64,000 nucleotides of DNA, taken from positions 186,001 through 250,000 of the forward strand of contig NZ_BMKD01000001.1 in NCBI RefSeq assembly GCF_014643835.1, given 5' to 3'. Shown piece by piece: positions 26,610 to 35,286 of this stretch. The notes beneath the pieces were generated by a model. The model saw nothing but the letters and a program-made list of their open reading frames with translations. It was not told the DNA's origin and made no database searches. This stretch comes from Mucilaginibacter rubeus (GTDB lineage Bacteria; Bacteroidota; Bacteroidia; Sphingobacteriales; Sphingobacteriaceae). Each line of letters begins with the position of its first letter. Position 1 is the first letter of the stretch. The position numbers and the translations under genes are program-made.

Positions 26610-29600
26610 ATGAAGAAAATTTTATCCATCGTTATACTATGTTCATCTGTCTTATTCTCCTGTAAAAAAACTTCACTTTTTCAGCAGGTTTCATCATCTC
26701 ATTCGGGCATTCATTTTAAAAATGAGATCATCGAAAACGATTCTATAAACCCGTTAGACCTGGTGAATATTTATAATGGAGGGGGCGTAGGGGTTGGTGA
26801 TTTTAATGGCGATGGCCTGCCCGATTTATACTTTACGGGTAATATGGTGGCAAGTAAGCTATATCTTAATAAAGGTGATTTTAAGTTTGATGATATTACC
26901 GATGCCGCGGGTGTAAATGGCGCGGGCCGATGGGGAAGGGGTGTTGCGGTAGTTGATATCAACAATGATGGTTTACCAGACCTTTACATTTGCAATACCA
27001 TTACCAAAGACTCGCTGAAAAGGCGGAATATACTATACGTTAACCAGGGGAAAGGCAACGATGGTATTCCTCATTTTAAAGATGAGGCTTCAGAATATGG
27101 TCTGGAAGCAGGCGCACAATCAACCATGGCAAGCTTTTTTGACTATGACAACGATGGCGACCTGGATATGTACCTTACTGTGAACAGCGCCACGGCAAGT
27201 TACAACCCTAATTTATTCGGTAACTCAAATTATACGGCAAATCATAGCCGGGGCAGGTTGTACCGTAACGATTGGGATGAAAAATTACATCATGGCGTGT
27301 TTCATGATGTATCCGCACAGGCAGGTATTAACCTGGATGGTTACGGCCATGCAGCCACGACGGTCGATTTTAACAACGACGGGTGGAAAGACATTTACGT
27401 ATCGGATGATTTTATATCAAACAACATCCTTTACATCAACAACCATGATGGTACCTTTACCAATCGTACCAAAGAATATTTTAAACACACATCCTACAAC
27501 GCTATGGGGCAGGATGTTATCGATATCAATAACGATGGCTTGCCCGATGTTGTTGAACTGGACATGAATCCGGAGGATAACTATCGCAAAAAGATGATCC
27601 TCGGTCCCAATAGTTACCAAACTTATCAAAACTTTGATATTTATGGTACACAATATCAATATGTACGCAATACCCTGCAATTAAACCAGGGGCCGCGTTT
27701 AGGACAGAATGGTGCTATTGGCGCCCCTGCTTTTAGCGAAATAGGCTTTTTAAGTGGCATTGCTCAAACCGACTGGAGCTGGACACCGCTGATCACCGAT
27801 TTTAATAATGACGGCTATCGGGACATGATCATAACCAACGGCTTCCCTAAGGATGTGTCTGACCATGATTTTATGACTTACCGTGAGCAGGCCTATGCCG
27901 TTACTTCCAAACAAAAAGTTTTGGATCAAATCCCCGAAATTAAGCTGCATAACTATGCTTTTGCGAATAACGGCAACCTCACCTTTACCGATGTGAGTAA
28001 GGATTGGGGCTTAAGCCTGCCTACTTTTTCAAACGGTGCAGTGTACGTGGACCTGGATAATGACGGGGCTATGGATATGGTGGTTAACAATATCAACGAT
28101 GAAGCTTTAGTTTATCGCAACACATCTCGCGATGATAAAAATAACCTCGATAAAACGCACTACCTGCAAATCAGCTTTAAAGGTGATAGGCAAAATATTA
28201 ACGGCTTAGGTGCTACGGCCGAGATATTTTACGATAAGGATAAGACACAGGTATATGAAAATGATCCCTACCGGGGATATATTTCATCGGTACAAAGTAT
28301 AGCGCATTTCGGTTTGGGTAAAGTTACCGCAATAGATTCGGTTTTGATCAAATGGCCCAATGGCAAAAGAGAAAAGCTGACAAAGCTAAAAGCAGATCAG
28401 TTAATAAAGGTTGATATAAAAAATGCTCAAGACCCTTATTCCTTTGTTCAGCCGCAAATAGCCGCGAACGCTTTATTTAAAGAAATAACAGATTCCATAG
28501 GGATCCATTATACCAACAAGGGAAGCGGTTTTCTTGATTTTAATATCCAGAAACTACTCCCGCACAAACTTTCGGAGTATAATCCGGCTTTAGCCGCGGG
28601 TGATATCGACGGCAATGGCTTTGATGATTTGATCATTGGCGGCACCGCTTACGATCAGGCGCAGGTTTTTTTCCAGATGCCCGATGGCAAATTTAACCGC
28701 CGCAACCTGTTAACAGGTAATATTAATCCTGTCCATAATTTTCAAGATGAAGGTTTGTTGCTTTTTGATGCTAATGGTGATGGCAAGCTCGATTTATATG
28801 CGGCCAGTGGAGGTTACGAATTTGCAGCAAATGGTCCAGAATACCAGGGCAGGCTTTATATCAATGATGGCAAAGGCAATTTTACGCTTACTGCTGATGC
28901 TTTGCCTCCAAATCTCACCAGCAAACTTTGCGTACGGGCTTGTGATTATAATAAAGATGGCAAGCCCGACCTGTTTGTATCAGGAAGAGTTGAGCCATGG
29001 AAATACCCCAACCCTGTTTCGAGTTTTATTTTGCGGAACGATAGTGAAAATGGTCACGCAAAATTTACGGATGTTACAGCACAGGTAGCCCCGGCTTTGA
29101 AAAACATAGGCATGATTTGTGATGCCCTGTTTACCGATTATGATAACGACGGCTGGCCCGACCTGGTCATGGCCGGCGAGTGGATGCCGGTAACATTCCT
29201 TAAAAATGAACATGGTAAGTTTGTTAATACCACAGTTCAATCCGGCCTGGGCAATAAGCTGGGTTGGTGGAACTCATTGGTAGCCGGAGATTTCAGGCAT
29301 ACCGGCCGTACGGATTATATTGTCGGGAATTTGGGCGAGAATAGCCTGATCAAAGCCAGTGACCAATATCCTGTTTACATTACAGCTAAAGAATTTGATA
29401 AGAGCGGCATCTACAGCGCGATTCCGTCTATTTTCCTACCCGATCAAAACGGGGACAAAAAAGAGTACCCAATGTACGGTCGCGATGATATGCTGAAGCA
29501 AATGATCAGCATGAGAAAAAAGTTTACCAATTATCGCTCGTACGCTTTGGCAACTATGGATGAGGTGCTTTCATCCGAACAGAGGAGCGGGGCGTTGAAG

Positions 29601-30179
29601 CTGAAAGCTAATACCTTACAATCATGTTTTTTAAGGAATGATGGCAATGGTAAATTTACAGCTATCCCGCTGCCGGTTGAAGCCCAGGTATCGGTATTAA
29701 ACGGTATGGAAACCGGAGATTTTGACGGGGATGGAAACCTCGATGTAGTTATCAATGGCAACGATTATGGCAGTGATGCTACTATCGGGCGTTATGATGC
29801 GCTTAACGGTTTAATGCTGAAAGGTGACGGCAAAGGCAACTTTAAGCCATTAAGTATTATGCAAAGCGGTATTTATATTCCGGGGGATGGTAAGGCTCTG
29901 GTTAAGTTCCGTGATAAAAATGGGCAGGTAATATTGGCCGCCAGTCAGCATAAAGATGTTTTAAAAGTTTTCAGATCAGAAAATAAAACAAAAGCTATCC
30001 CGGTTAAGGACAATGATGTTTATGCACTGATTAAATATAAGAACGGCAATACCTCAAGGCAGGAATTTTATTTTGGCTCATCTTTTTTGTCGCAATCAGC
30101 AAGGTTTATACAGCTTAATGACAAAATATTAAGCGTTACCGTTTTTGATGACAAGGGTAATCAAAGGCTTGTAAATTAG
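26610..30179 (+). CDS. Giant FG-GAP/VCBS repeat lipoprotein with UnbV/ASPIC domain
   Basis: The 1189-residue protein has a lipoprotein signal (SSVLFSC, Cys18) and at least twelve FG-GAP calcium-binding repeats: GDFNGDGLPDLYFTGN, VDINNDGLPDLYIC, FDYDNDGDLDMYLT, TDFNNDGYRDMIITNG, CDYNKDGKPDLFVSG, GDFDGDGNLDVVINGND and others. A UnbV/ASPIC-type domain lies near 520-610 (QNINGLGATAEIFY, IKWPNGKREKLTKLKADQLIKVD). It is a surface protein, commonly found next to SusCD and DUF1080 genes in Bacteroidota. Its function is not established; it may bind polysaccharide or act as a scaffold. Confidence 0.88.
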   Translation: MKKILSIVILCSSVLFSCKKTSLFQQVSSSHSGIHFKNEIIENDSINPLDLVNIYNGGGVGVGDFNGDGLPDLYFTGNMVASKLYLNKGDFKFDDITDAAGVNGAGRWGRGVAVVDINNDGLPDLYICNTITKDSLKRRNILYVNQGKGNDGIPHFKDEASEYGLEAGAQSTMASFFDYDNDGDLDMYLTVNSATASYNPNLFGNSNYTANHSRGRLYRNDWDEKLHHGVFHDVSAQAGINLDGYGHAATTVDFNNDGWKDIYVSDDFISNNILYINNHDGTFTNRTKEYFKHTSYNAMGQDVIDINNDGLPDVVELDMNPEDNYRKKMILGPNSYQTYQNFDIYGTQYQYVRNTLQLNQGPRLGQNGAIGAPAFSEIGFLSGIAQTDWSWTPLITDFNNDGYRDMIITNGFPKDVSDHDFMTYREQAYAVTSKQKVLDQIPEIKLHNYAFANNGNLTFTDVSKDWGLSLPTFSNGAVYVDLDNDGAMDMVVNNINDEALVYRNTSRDDKNNLDKTHYLQISFKGDRQNINGLGATAEIFYDKDKTQVYENDPYRGYISSVQSIAHFGLGKVTAIDSVLIKWPNGKREKLTKLKADQLIKVDIKNAQDPYSFVQPQIAANALFKEITDSIGIHYTNKGSGFLDFNIQKLLPHKLSEYNPALAAGDIDGNGFDDLIIGGTAYDQAQVFFQMPDGKFNRRNLLTGNINPVHNFQDEGLLLFDANGDGKLDLYAASGGYEFAANGPEYQGRLYINDGKGNFTLTADALPPNLTSKLCVRACDYNKDGKPDLFVSGRVEPWKYPNPVSSFILRNDSENGHAKFTDVTAQVAPALKNIGMICDALFTDYDNDGWPDLVMAGEWMPVTFLKNEHGKFVNTTVQSGLGNKLGWWNSLVAGDFRHTGRTDYIVGNLGENSLIKASDQYPVYITAKEFDKSGIYSAIPSIFLPDQNGDKKEYPMYGRDDMLKQMISMRKKFTNYRSYALATMDEVLSSEQRSGALKLKANTLQSCFLRNDGNGKFTAIPLPVEAQVSVLNGMETGDFDGDGNLDVVINGNDYGSDATIGRYDALNGLMLKGDGKGNFKPLSIMQSGIYIPGDGKALVKFRDKNGQVILAASQHKDVLKVFRSENKTKAIPVKDNDVYALIKYKNGNTSRQEFYFGSSFLSQSARFIQLNDKILSVTVFDDKGNQRLVN

Positions 30180-30227
30180 GTGTTTTACCATCGGGTGAAA
30201 TTACACCGGAAATTGATTAAAATATTT

Positions 30228-30241
30228 CGTAATCGATTGCG
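30228..30241. promoter_or_regulatory. LacI-type operator palindrome
   Basis: The sequence CGTAATCGATTGCG fits the LacI/GalR half-site pattern CGnAAnCGnTTnCG at every fixed position. It lies 83-96 bp before the DUF1080 gene, with a -7-like TATCTTGC at 30251-30258 just after it, so a bound repressor would block transcription. The core TAATCGATTG also appears at 21434 upstream of susC-1. Confidence 0.6.
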
Positions 30242-30323
30242 TAAATTAATTATCTTGCGTCGCTAATATAAGGCCGCATTGTTATGCGCTTTAGCCAATA
30301 AACCATATTATAATTAAAAATCA

Positions 30324-32159
30324 ATGCATTGCTTTAATCAATCTCCTAAGCTCTTCGGCAGAAAAAAGTTTTGGATAGCGTGTGTTTGCCTGTTGGGTTG
30401 CCAGCAACTCAGGGCGCAAAACACGGTATCACTTAATGATCTTTCTTTTTTTGATAATCCATCACCTAACTGGAAAGTAGCGGCCGGCGTACAGGCTGAT
30501 ATTGCGCAGAATGAAGTTTTAACCCTTAAAGACGGTAACGGGATTTTGGTAAATCTGCCCGGCAAAAAGGACGCGAAAGACCTGTTTACCAAAACCACTT
30601 ATGGCGATGCCGATCTGGAGCTTGATTATATGATGGCCAAAGGTTCCAATTCGGGTATTTATTTGCAGGGCCGTTACGAGATCCAGTTGTTGGATAGCTG
30701 GGGAACGGTAAACCCAAAATCGGGCGATAATGGCGGTATTTATGAGCGCTGGGACGATAGCAAGCCCGAAGGTCAGCAAGGTTATGATGGCCATGCGCCG
30801 AGGCAAAATGCCAGCCGTGCGCCGGGTTTGTGGCAGCACATGAAAATTTCGTTCCAGGCGCCGCGCTTTGATGGCAACGGCCAAAAGATTAGTAACGCCA
30901 AGGTTCTTTACATCTGGCTCAATGGTGTTTTGATCCAGGATAATGTGGAGCTTGCCGGACCAACCCGCGGAGCTTTTGATACTAAGGAGGCCGCCACCGG
31001 TCCGCTGCGTTTACAGGGTGATCATGGTCCGGTAGCTTTCAGGAATATCAGGATAACCAGTTTTGACAAGCCTCACCCTGCACTTTCAAACCTGAAATAC
31101 GGGGTTTATAAAGATGGGATTATTGAGGGAGATAGTTATAAGAAACTAAAACCCGAATCAGAAGGAACTTCGCCTGTATTATCATCAAACCAAGGTAAGC
31201 TTTCCAATGATTTCCTAATCCGTTATACTGGCAATATTCAAATTAAAGAAGCTGGTGAATACGTTTTTAAACTAAATGTACCGGGTGGTAAAGGCAAGTT
31301 GCGTATTGACGGAGTTGATGCGGTTATGTTAGCCGAAAACAGGGGAGAGGGCAAGGCCCAGTTACAGCCCGGCGATCATCCGTTTGAATTACTCTACTCA
31401 AAAACTGTCGAATGGGCCAGGCCGGCTTTAGGGCTTACGGTGTCAGGCCCGGGCATCCGCGAGTATTTATTGAGCGATGCCAATGTAAGCAACAATGATC
31501 CTGTTGATCCTATTTTGATTAATGCAACTTCAAATACTGTATTACGGAGCTTTTCTGATTTACCGGGAGGTATCAGGGTTACCCATGGTGTAAATGTAGG
31601 CAGCCCTGAACTGTTGCATTACACTTACGATTTGGATAAAGGAATGATTGTTGAGATTTGGCGTGGTGGTTTCTTAGATGCCACACCCATGTGGCATGAC
31701 AGGGGCGATGGCTCATCGCGCCCGGCTGGTTCTGTACAATACCTTGGCAAACCTGTACCCGCTATCGAAAAGCTGAGCGATGCAAATGCCGCCTGGGCTT
31801 TGGATACTGCAGGCACAGGATACAGGCCAAAAGGCTATGTTTTGAATGCCGACGATGTTCCGGCATTTAAGTACAATATTTATGGCACTTCGGTAAATGA
31901 TGCCAGCAGTGTGATGGATAAAGGGCAAGGTATTCACCGGGAAGTAACGCTTGCCAATGCAGTAGACGGCCTGTTTTATCACCTGGCATCCGGCAATATC
32001 GAAACGCTGGGCAATGGATTATATGTCATTGATGATAAATCCTATTATATCCGTATTGATGATGCGGCAGGCGCCAAACCTATTGTTCGGGATGCGGGAG
32101 GGAAGCAGGAGCTTATCATCCCCATTCAAAAGAAATTAACCTATTCTATCATTTTTTAA
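30324..32159 (+). CDS. DUF1080 (3-keto-disaccharide hydrolase-type) plus PA14-like multidomain protein
   Basis: The 611-residue exported protein has a signal peptide (ending LRAQN, about residue 32). Residues about 40-250 form a DUF1080/3-keto-disaccharide hydrolase-like beta-sandwich: GDADLELDYMMAKGSNSGIYLQGRYEIQLLDSWG, ASRAPGLWQHMKISFQAPRF, TGPLRLQGDHGPVAFRNIRI. Residues about 255-380 resemble PA14 (GEYVFKLNVPGGKGKLRIDG). A further domain (390-611) carries VEIWRGGFLDATPMWHDRGDG, a pattern I associate with heme-propeller proteins of Planctomycetes. DUF1080 enzymes act on 3-keto-glycosides. The next gene, an oxidising propeller-cytochrome, supports that role. Confidence 0.8.
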   Translation: MHCFNQSPKLFGRKKFWIACVCLLGCQQLRAQNTVSLNDLSFFDNPSPNWKVAAGVQADIAQNEVLTLKDGNGILVNLPGKKDAKDLFTKTTYGDADLELDYMMAKGSNSGIYLQGRYEIQLLDSWGTVNPKSGDNGGIYERWDDSKPEGQQGYDGHAPRQNASRAPGLWQHMKISFQAPRFDGNGQKISNAKVLYIWLNGVLIQDNVELAGPTRGAFDTKEAATGPLRLQGDHGPVAFRNIRITSFDKPHPALSNLKYGVYKDGIIEGDSYKKLKPESEGTSPVLSSNQGKLSNDFLIRYTGNIQIKEAGEYVFKLNVPGGKGKLRIDGVDAVMLAENRGEGKAQLQPGDHPFELLYSKTVEWARPALGLTVSGPGIREYLLSDANVSNNDPVDPILINATSNTVLRSFSDLPGGIRVTHGVNVGSPELLHYTYDLDKGMIVEIWRGGFLDATPMWHDRGDGSSRPAGSVQYLGKPVPAIEKLSDANAAWALDTAGTGYRPKGYVLNADDVPAFKYNIYGTSVNDASSVMDKGQGIHREVTLANAVDGLFYHLASGNIETLGNGLYVIDDKSYYIRIDDAAGAKPIVRDAGGKQELIIPIQKKLTYSIIF

Positions 32160-32171
32160 GCTGCCTTGATC

Positions 32172-34136
32172 ATGAACAATACTTTAAAACAAATGATAAA
32201 CAAGGGCACGTTTTTATTTACGCTTATAATTATCGCGCTGTTGAGCGATATCAAAAATACTTTTGCCCAGGCCGAATCGCCTAAAGAAGATGACTTTTTT
32301 AAGATCATGAAAGTGCCCGCGCCTGAGGGTACTATCCTGGAAGTTGGCGGTTTGTGTACGCTGCCTAATGGCACCCTGGCGGTAACTACCCGTCGTGGAG
32401 ATATATTTATGGTCGAAAATCCAACCGGTCAGCATCCTTTTTTCCGCAAGTTTGCTTCGGGCTTGCATGAGGTGCTGGGTGCCGCCTGGAAAGATGGTGC
32501 GTTGTACGTTGTTCAGCGCGGCGAATTGACCAAGCTGGTTGATACCAATATGGATGGTAAGGCCGATGTTTTTGAAACTATTTATGCATGGCCATTATCT
32601 GGTAACTATCATGAGTATAGCTTCGGGCCTAAAATAGCGCCCGATGGCTCATTCTTTGTGACTTTGAACCTCGGCTTCCCGCCCGATTGGTGGCACCCGA
32701 AAAGCTTTGTGCCTTACCGGGGCTGGGCTTTAAATATTAAGGAAGATGGCACTGTTACGCCATGGGCGGCGGGCTTGCGTTCGCCTTGCGGTATCAGCAT
32801 GATTGATGGCGAACTTTGGTATTCAGATAACCAGGGCGACTGGGTTGGTTCAGGTAGTATCATGCCAATCAAAAAAGGAGCTTTTATGGGGCATCCTTCA
32901 AGCCTGGTTTGGACGGGTTTGCCTAACTCGCCGCTAAAACTCACTTCCGAGCAATTCTTTGCCAAAAACAACCCGAGGATAGAATTTGATAAAAACGGCC
33001 AACCAGTAAAGCCGCAGGATATTGTTAATGAAAAATTTAAAACGGAGTTTGAGGCTAAAAAGGAAATCCCTGAATTACAACTGCCCGCGGTTTGGTTACC
33101 GCATGGGATCTTAGGAATCTCCAACTCCGAAATTGTTAAAATCCCGGAAGGCGCATTCGGTCCTTTTGCCGGGCAATTACTGATCTGCGACCAGGGCCAA
33201 AGTATGGTCGACAGGGTGTTTTTAGAGAAGGTTAACGGCGAATACCAGGGCGCGGCCTGGGCTTTCAGAAGCGGTTTCCAGTCGGGCATAGTAAGGCTGG
33301 CCTGGTTACCTGATGGTTCATTGGCTGCAGGCGAAACTAACCGTGGCTGGGGATCTGCAGGGGAGGCCACTATGGGCTTGCAGCGATTGGTATGGAACAA
33401 TAAAGTTCCGTTTGAGATGCGTGCTATCCGTGCAATGCCCGATGGTTTTGAGATAGAGTTTACCAAGCCGGTTGATAAGAAAGTAGCTGAAGATATTGCT
33501 TCATACTCTGTAGAAAGCTATATCTATAAATACCATGGCGTATATGGCAGTCCGCCGGTAAATACCGAAAAATGCCCGATAGTAGGTGTTAAGGTATCAG
33601 CAGATGGTTTAAAAGCGCGATTGATTGTGAATAACCTGCGTAAATATTATATCCACACCATTACGCTTGCAGGCATCCGCGATAAGGAAAACTATTTCAA
33701 TTTAGTTCACCCAACGGCTTATTATACGTTGAATAATATCCCCGAAGGGCAAAAACTTTCCATGACGGAGGTAAGTACGATTAATTCCGCCAAAGCCGCA
33801 GCTGCGGCCGATCTGAAAAAGGGCGTTGCCGGTAAAAAAGCTGCGGCAGTAAAATCTGCAGTTGGGTTAAGCGCGGTTCCTACTTATGCAGAGGTGCAGC
33901 CGATCCTGCTGAAAAATACCTGTCTTTCGTGCCATAACGCTACAAAAAGACAGGTTGGTCCGGCTTACGTGGATGTAGCTAAACGCAAATATAGCGTGGC
34001 CGAATTGATCCAGCTGATCCGTAGTCCGAAGCCCGAGCACTGGCCAGATTATTCAACGCCTATGCCACCTATGCCGCAGGTTCCTAAGGAAGAGGCCCGT
34101 AAGATAGCTTTATGGATCAAATCGCTTGCGAAATAA
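32172..34136 (+). CDS. Beta-propeller/cytochrome c protein (sorbosone-dehydrogenase-like)
   Basis: The 654-residue exported protein has a signal sequence (ending NTFAQA, about residue 34) and a glucose/sorbosone-dehydrogenase-like propeller (about 50-440: VGGLCTLPNGTLAVTTRRGDIFMVEN, YSDNQGDWVGSG, GFQSGIVRLAWLPDGSLAAGETNRGWG). A C-terminal cytochrome c domain has one heme site CLSCH (about residue 580) and a Met-rich ligand loop (YSTPMPPMPQVP). I use ATG 32172 over TTG 32166. It starts 12 bp after the upstream DUF1080 gene. It probably oxidises a sugar in the periplasm and passes electrons through its heme. Confidence 0.83.
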   Translation: MNNTLKQMINKGTFLFTLIIIALLSDIKNTFAQAESPKEDDFFKIMKVPAPEGTILEVGGLCTLPNGTLAVTTRRGDIFMVENPTGQHPFFRKFASGLHEVLGAAWKDGALYVVQRGELTKLVDTNMDGKADVFETIYAWPLSGNYHEYSFGPKIAPDGSFFVTLNLGFPPDWWHPKSFVPYRGWALNIKEDGTVTPWAAGLRSPCGISMIDGELWYSDNQGDWVGSGSIMPIKKGAFMGHPSSLVWTGLPNSPLKLTSEQFFAKNNPRIEFDKNGQPVKPQDIVNEKFKTEFEAKKEIPELQLPAVWLPHGILGISNSEIVKIPEGAFGPFAGQLLICDQGQSMVDRVFLEKVNGEYQGAAWAFRSGFQSGIVRLAWLPDGSLAAGETNRGWGSAGEATMGLQRLVWNNKVPFEMRAIRAMPDGFEIEFTKPVDKKVAEDIASYSVESYIYKYHGVYGSPPVNTEKCPIVGVKVSADGLKARLIVNNLRKYYIHTITLAGIRDKENYFNLVHPTAYYTLNNIPEGQKLSMTEVSTINSAKAAAAADLKKGVAGKKAAAVKSAVGLSAVPTYAEVQPILLKNTCLSCHNATKRQVGPAYVDVAKRKYSVAELIQLIRSPKPEHWPDYSTPMPPMPQVPKEEARKIALWIKSLAK

Positions 34137-34204
34137 AGCTGAAAGCCGAAGGCTTAAAGCAAAAAGCTAAAGGCCCTGCCTTAAAAGCTTTTAGGCTTTC
34201 AGCT
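34137..34204 (+). terminator. Repeat-type hairpin after the propeller-cytochrome gene
   Basis: Perfect 11-bp arms AGCTGAAAGCC and GGCTTTCAGCT enclose a repetitive core (AAGGCTTAAAGCAAAAAGCT). The core resembles 6506-6532 (GCTTAAAGCAAAATGCT), so this may be a dispersed repeat used as a terminator. Confidence 0.5.
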
Positions 34205-34254
34205 AAACATGAATTAGTTATCTGATTATTTAACCCTGATCAATTGTTTTAAAA

Positions 34255-35025
34255 ATGAAACGCAAACTTATTTTCACTGCTTTATTAGCAAGCAGTTCTT
34301 TAACAATATTCGCGCAGCAAAATGCTAAGCCGGAGGATACCGAGATCTGGTCGCCGGTGCCGGCTGTAGTTACCCCTGGTAAAACTCTGGGAGATGCACC
34401 TTCTGATGCCATCATTTTGTTTGATGGCAAAAACCTCGACGAATGGGTAGCCACCAACGATAGTACATCAAACCATAAATGGAAAGTTGATAATAAAATT
34501 ATTACGGTAGATAAAACCGCAGGCGATATCCAAACCAAACGTAAATTCATGGATTTTCAGTTGCATATCGAATATCGCATCCCATCAAACATAACCGGCA
34601 GCGGACAAGCACGCGGTAACAGCGGCATTTTCCTGGCAGCCCTGCCATGGGGAGCCGGTGGTTATGAGTTGCAGGTGCTTGATAACTATAATAATAAAAC
34701 CTATGTGAACGGGCAGGTGGGCAGTTTATATAAACAAGCCATCCCCTTGGCAAACGCTTGCCGCAAACCCGGCGAGTGGCAAACTTATGATGTGATCTGG
34801 ACAGCTCCCCGTTTTAATGAGGATGGTTCGTTAAAATCGGCCGCCCGCGCTACCGTAATTCACAATGGTGTGCTGGTTCAAAACAATACCTCATTAATAG
34901 GAGATACCCCTTACATTGGTAAGCCTGAATACCGTAAACATGGTGCTGCTCCCATAAAGCTGCAGGCGCACGGTGATAAAAGTGAACCGATCAGTTATCG
35001 TAATGTTTGGGTAAGAGAGTTGTAA
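34255..35025 (+). CDS. DUF1080 domain protein, exported
   Basis: The 256-residue protein has a signal peptide (ending TIFAQQ, about residue 22). The rest is a DUF1080 domain: AIILFDGKNLDEWVATND, DIQTKRKFMDFQLHIEYRIPSNITGSGQARGNSGIFL, YELQVLDNYNNKTYVNGQVGSLYK, CRKPGEWQTYDVIWTAPRF, APIKLQAHGDKSEPISYRNVWVREL. This family contains 3-keto-disaccharide hydrolases and lyases. It closes the SusCD/propeller cluster and is the second DUF1080 gene in it. Confidence 0.88.
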   Translation: MKRKLIFTALLASSSLTIFAQQNAKPEDTEIWSPVPAVVTPGKTLGDAPSDAIILFDGKNLDEWVATNDSTSNHKWKVDNKIITVDKTAGDIQTKRKFMDFQLHIEYRIPSNITGSGQARGNSGIFLAALPWGAGGYELQVLDNYNNKTYVNGQVGSLYKQAIPLANACRKPGEWQTYDVIWTAPRFNEDGSLKSAARATVIHNGVLVQNNTSLIGDTPYIGKPEYRKHGAAPIKLQAHGDKSEPISYRNVWVREL

Positions 35026-35031
35026 AAAAAA

Positions 35032-35125
35032 CGTCGTTGCGAGGAACGAAGCAATCGCAAACTGTACAGAGAGACTTGTATAGCTGCTTTGCTAATAGGG
35101 GATTGCTTCGTTCCTCGCAATGACG
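35032..35125. repeat. Palindromic intergenic repeat, family C
   Basis: Two 25-bp arms (35032-35056 and 35101-35125) match at 24 of 25 positions, beginning CGTCGTTGCGAGG and ending CCTCGCAATGACG. The centre has TATAGCTGCTTTGCTAAT, similar to the centre of 13717-13775. The element resembles widespread Bacteroidota palindromic repeats. Confidence 0.85.
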
Positions 35126-35164
35126 GTTTTAATAAATTGATGCCGTTTTTAAGGCGATCATCTT

Positions 35165-35261
35165 GCGCTCGTTTATAACGAGCGCTTAATATGGTTCGGC
35201 GATTGTATCGCCATTGCGTTATAAACGCAAACCCACGTTACGCACTCGTTGAAAACGAGCG
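35165..35261. repeat. Four consecutive palindromic hairpins
   Basis: GCGCTCGTT-TAT-AACGAGCGC (35165-35185), GGCGAT-TGT-ATCGCC (35198-35212), TTGCGTT-ATA-AACGCAA (35214-35230) and CTCGTT-GAA-AACGAG (35245-35259) follow one another. All have 3-base loops, and the first and last share a stem sequence. It looks like a REP-type cluster between two convergent genes. Confidence 0.85.
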
Positions 35262-35286
35262 CGAGATATTAAGGGCATTTAAAATC

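Noticed and set aside
32714-33466. 250-codon antisense ORF inside the propeller-cytochrome gene
   Set aside because: It lies wholly opposite a well-supported gene, has no domain pattern and is Ser/Pro-rich as expected from a shadow frame.
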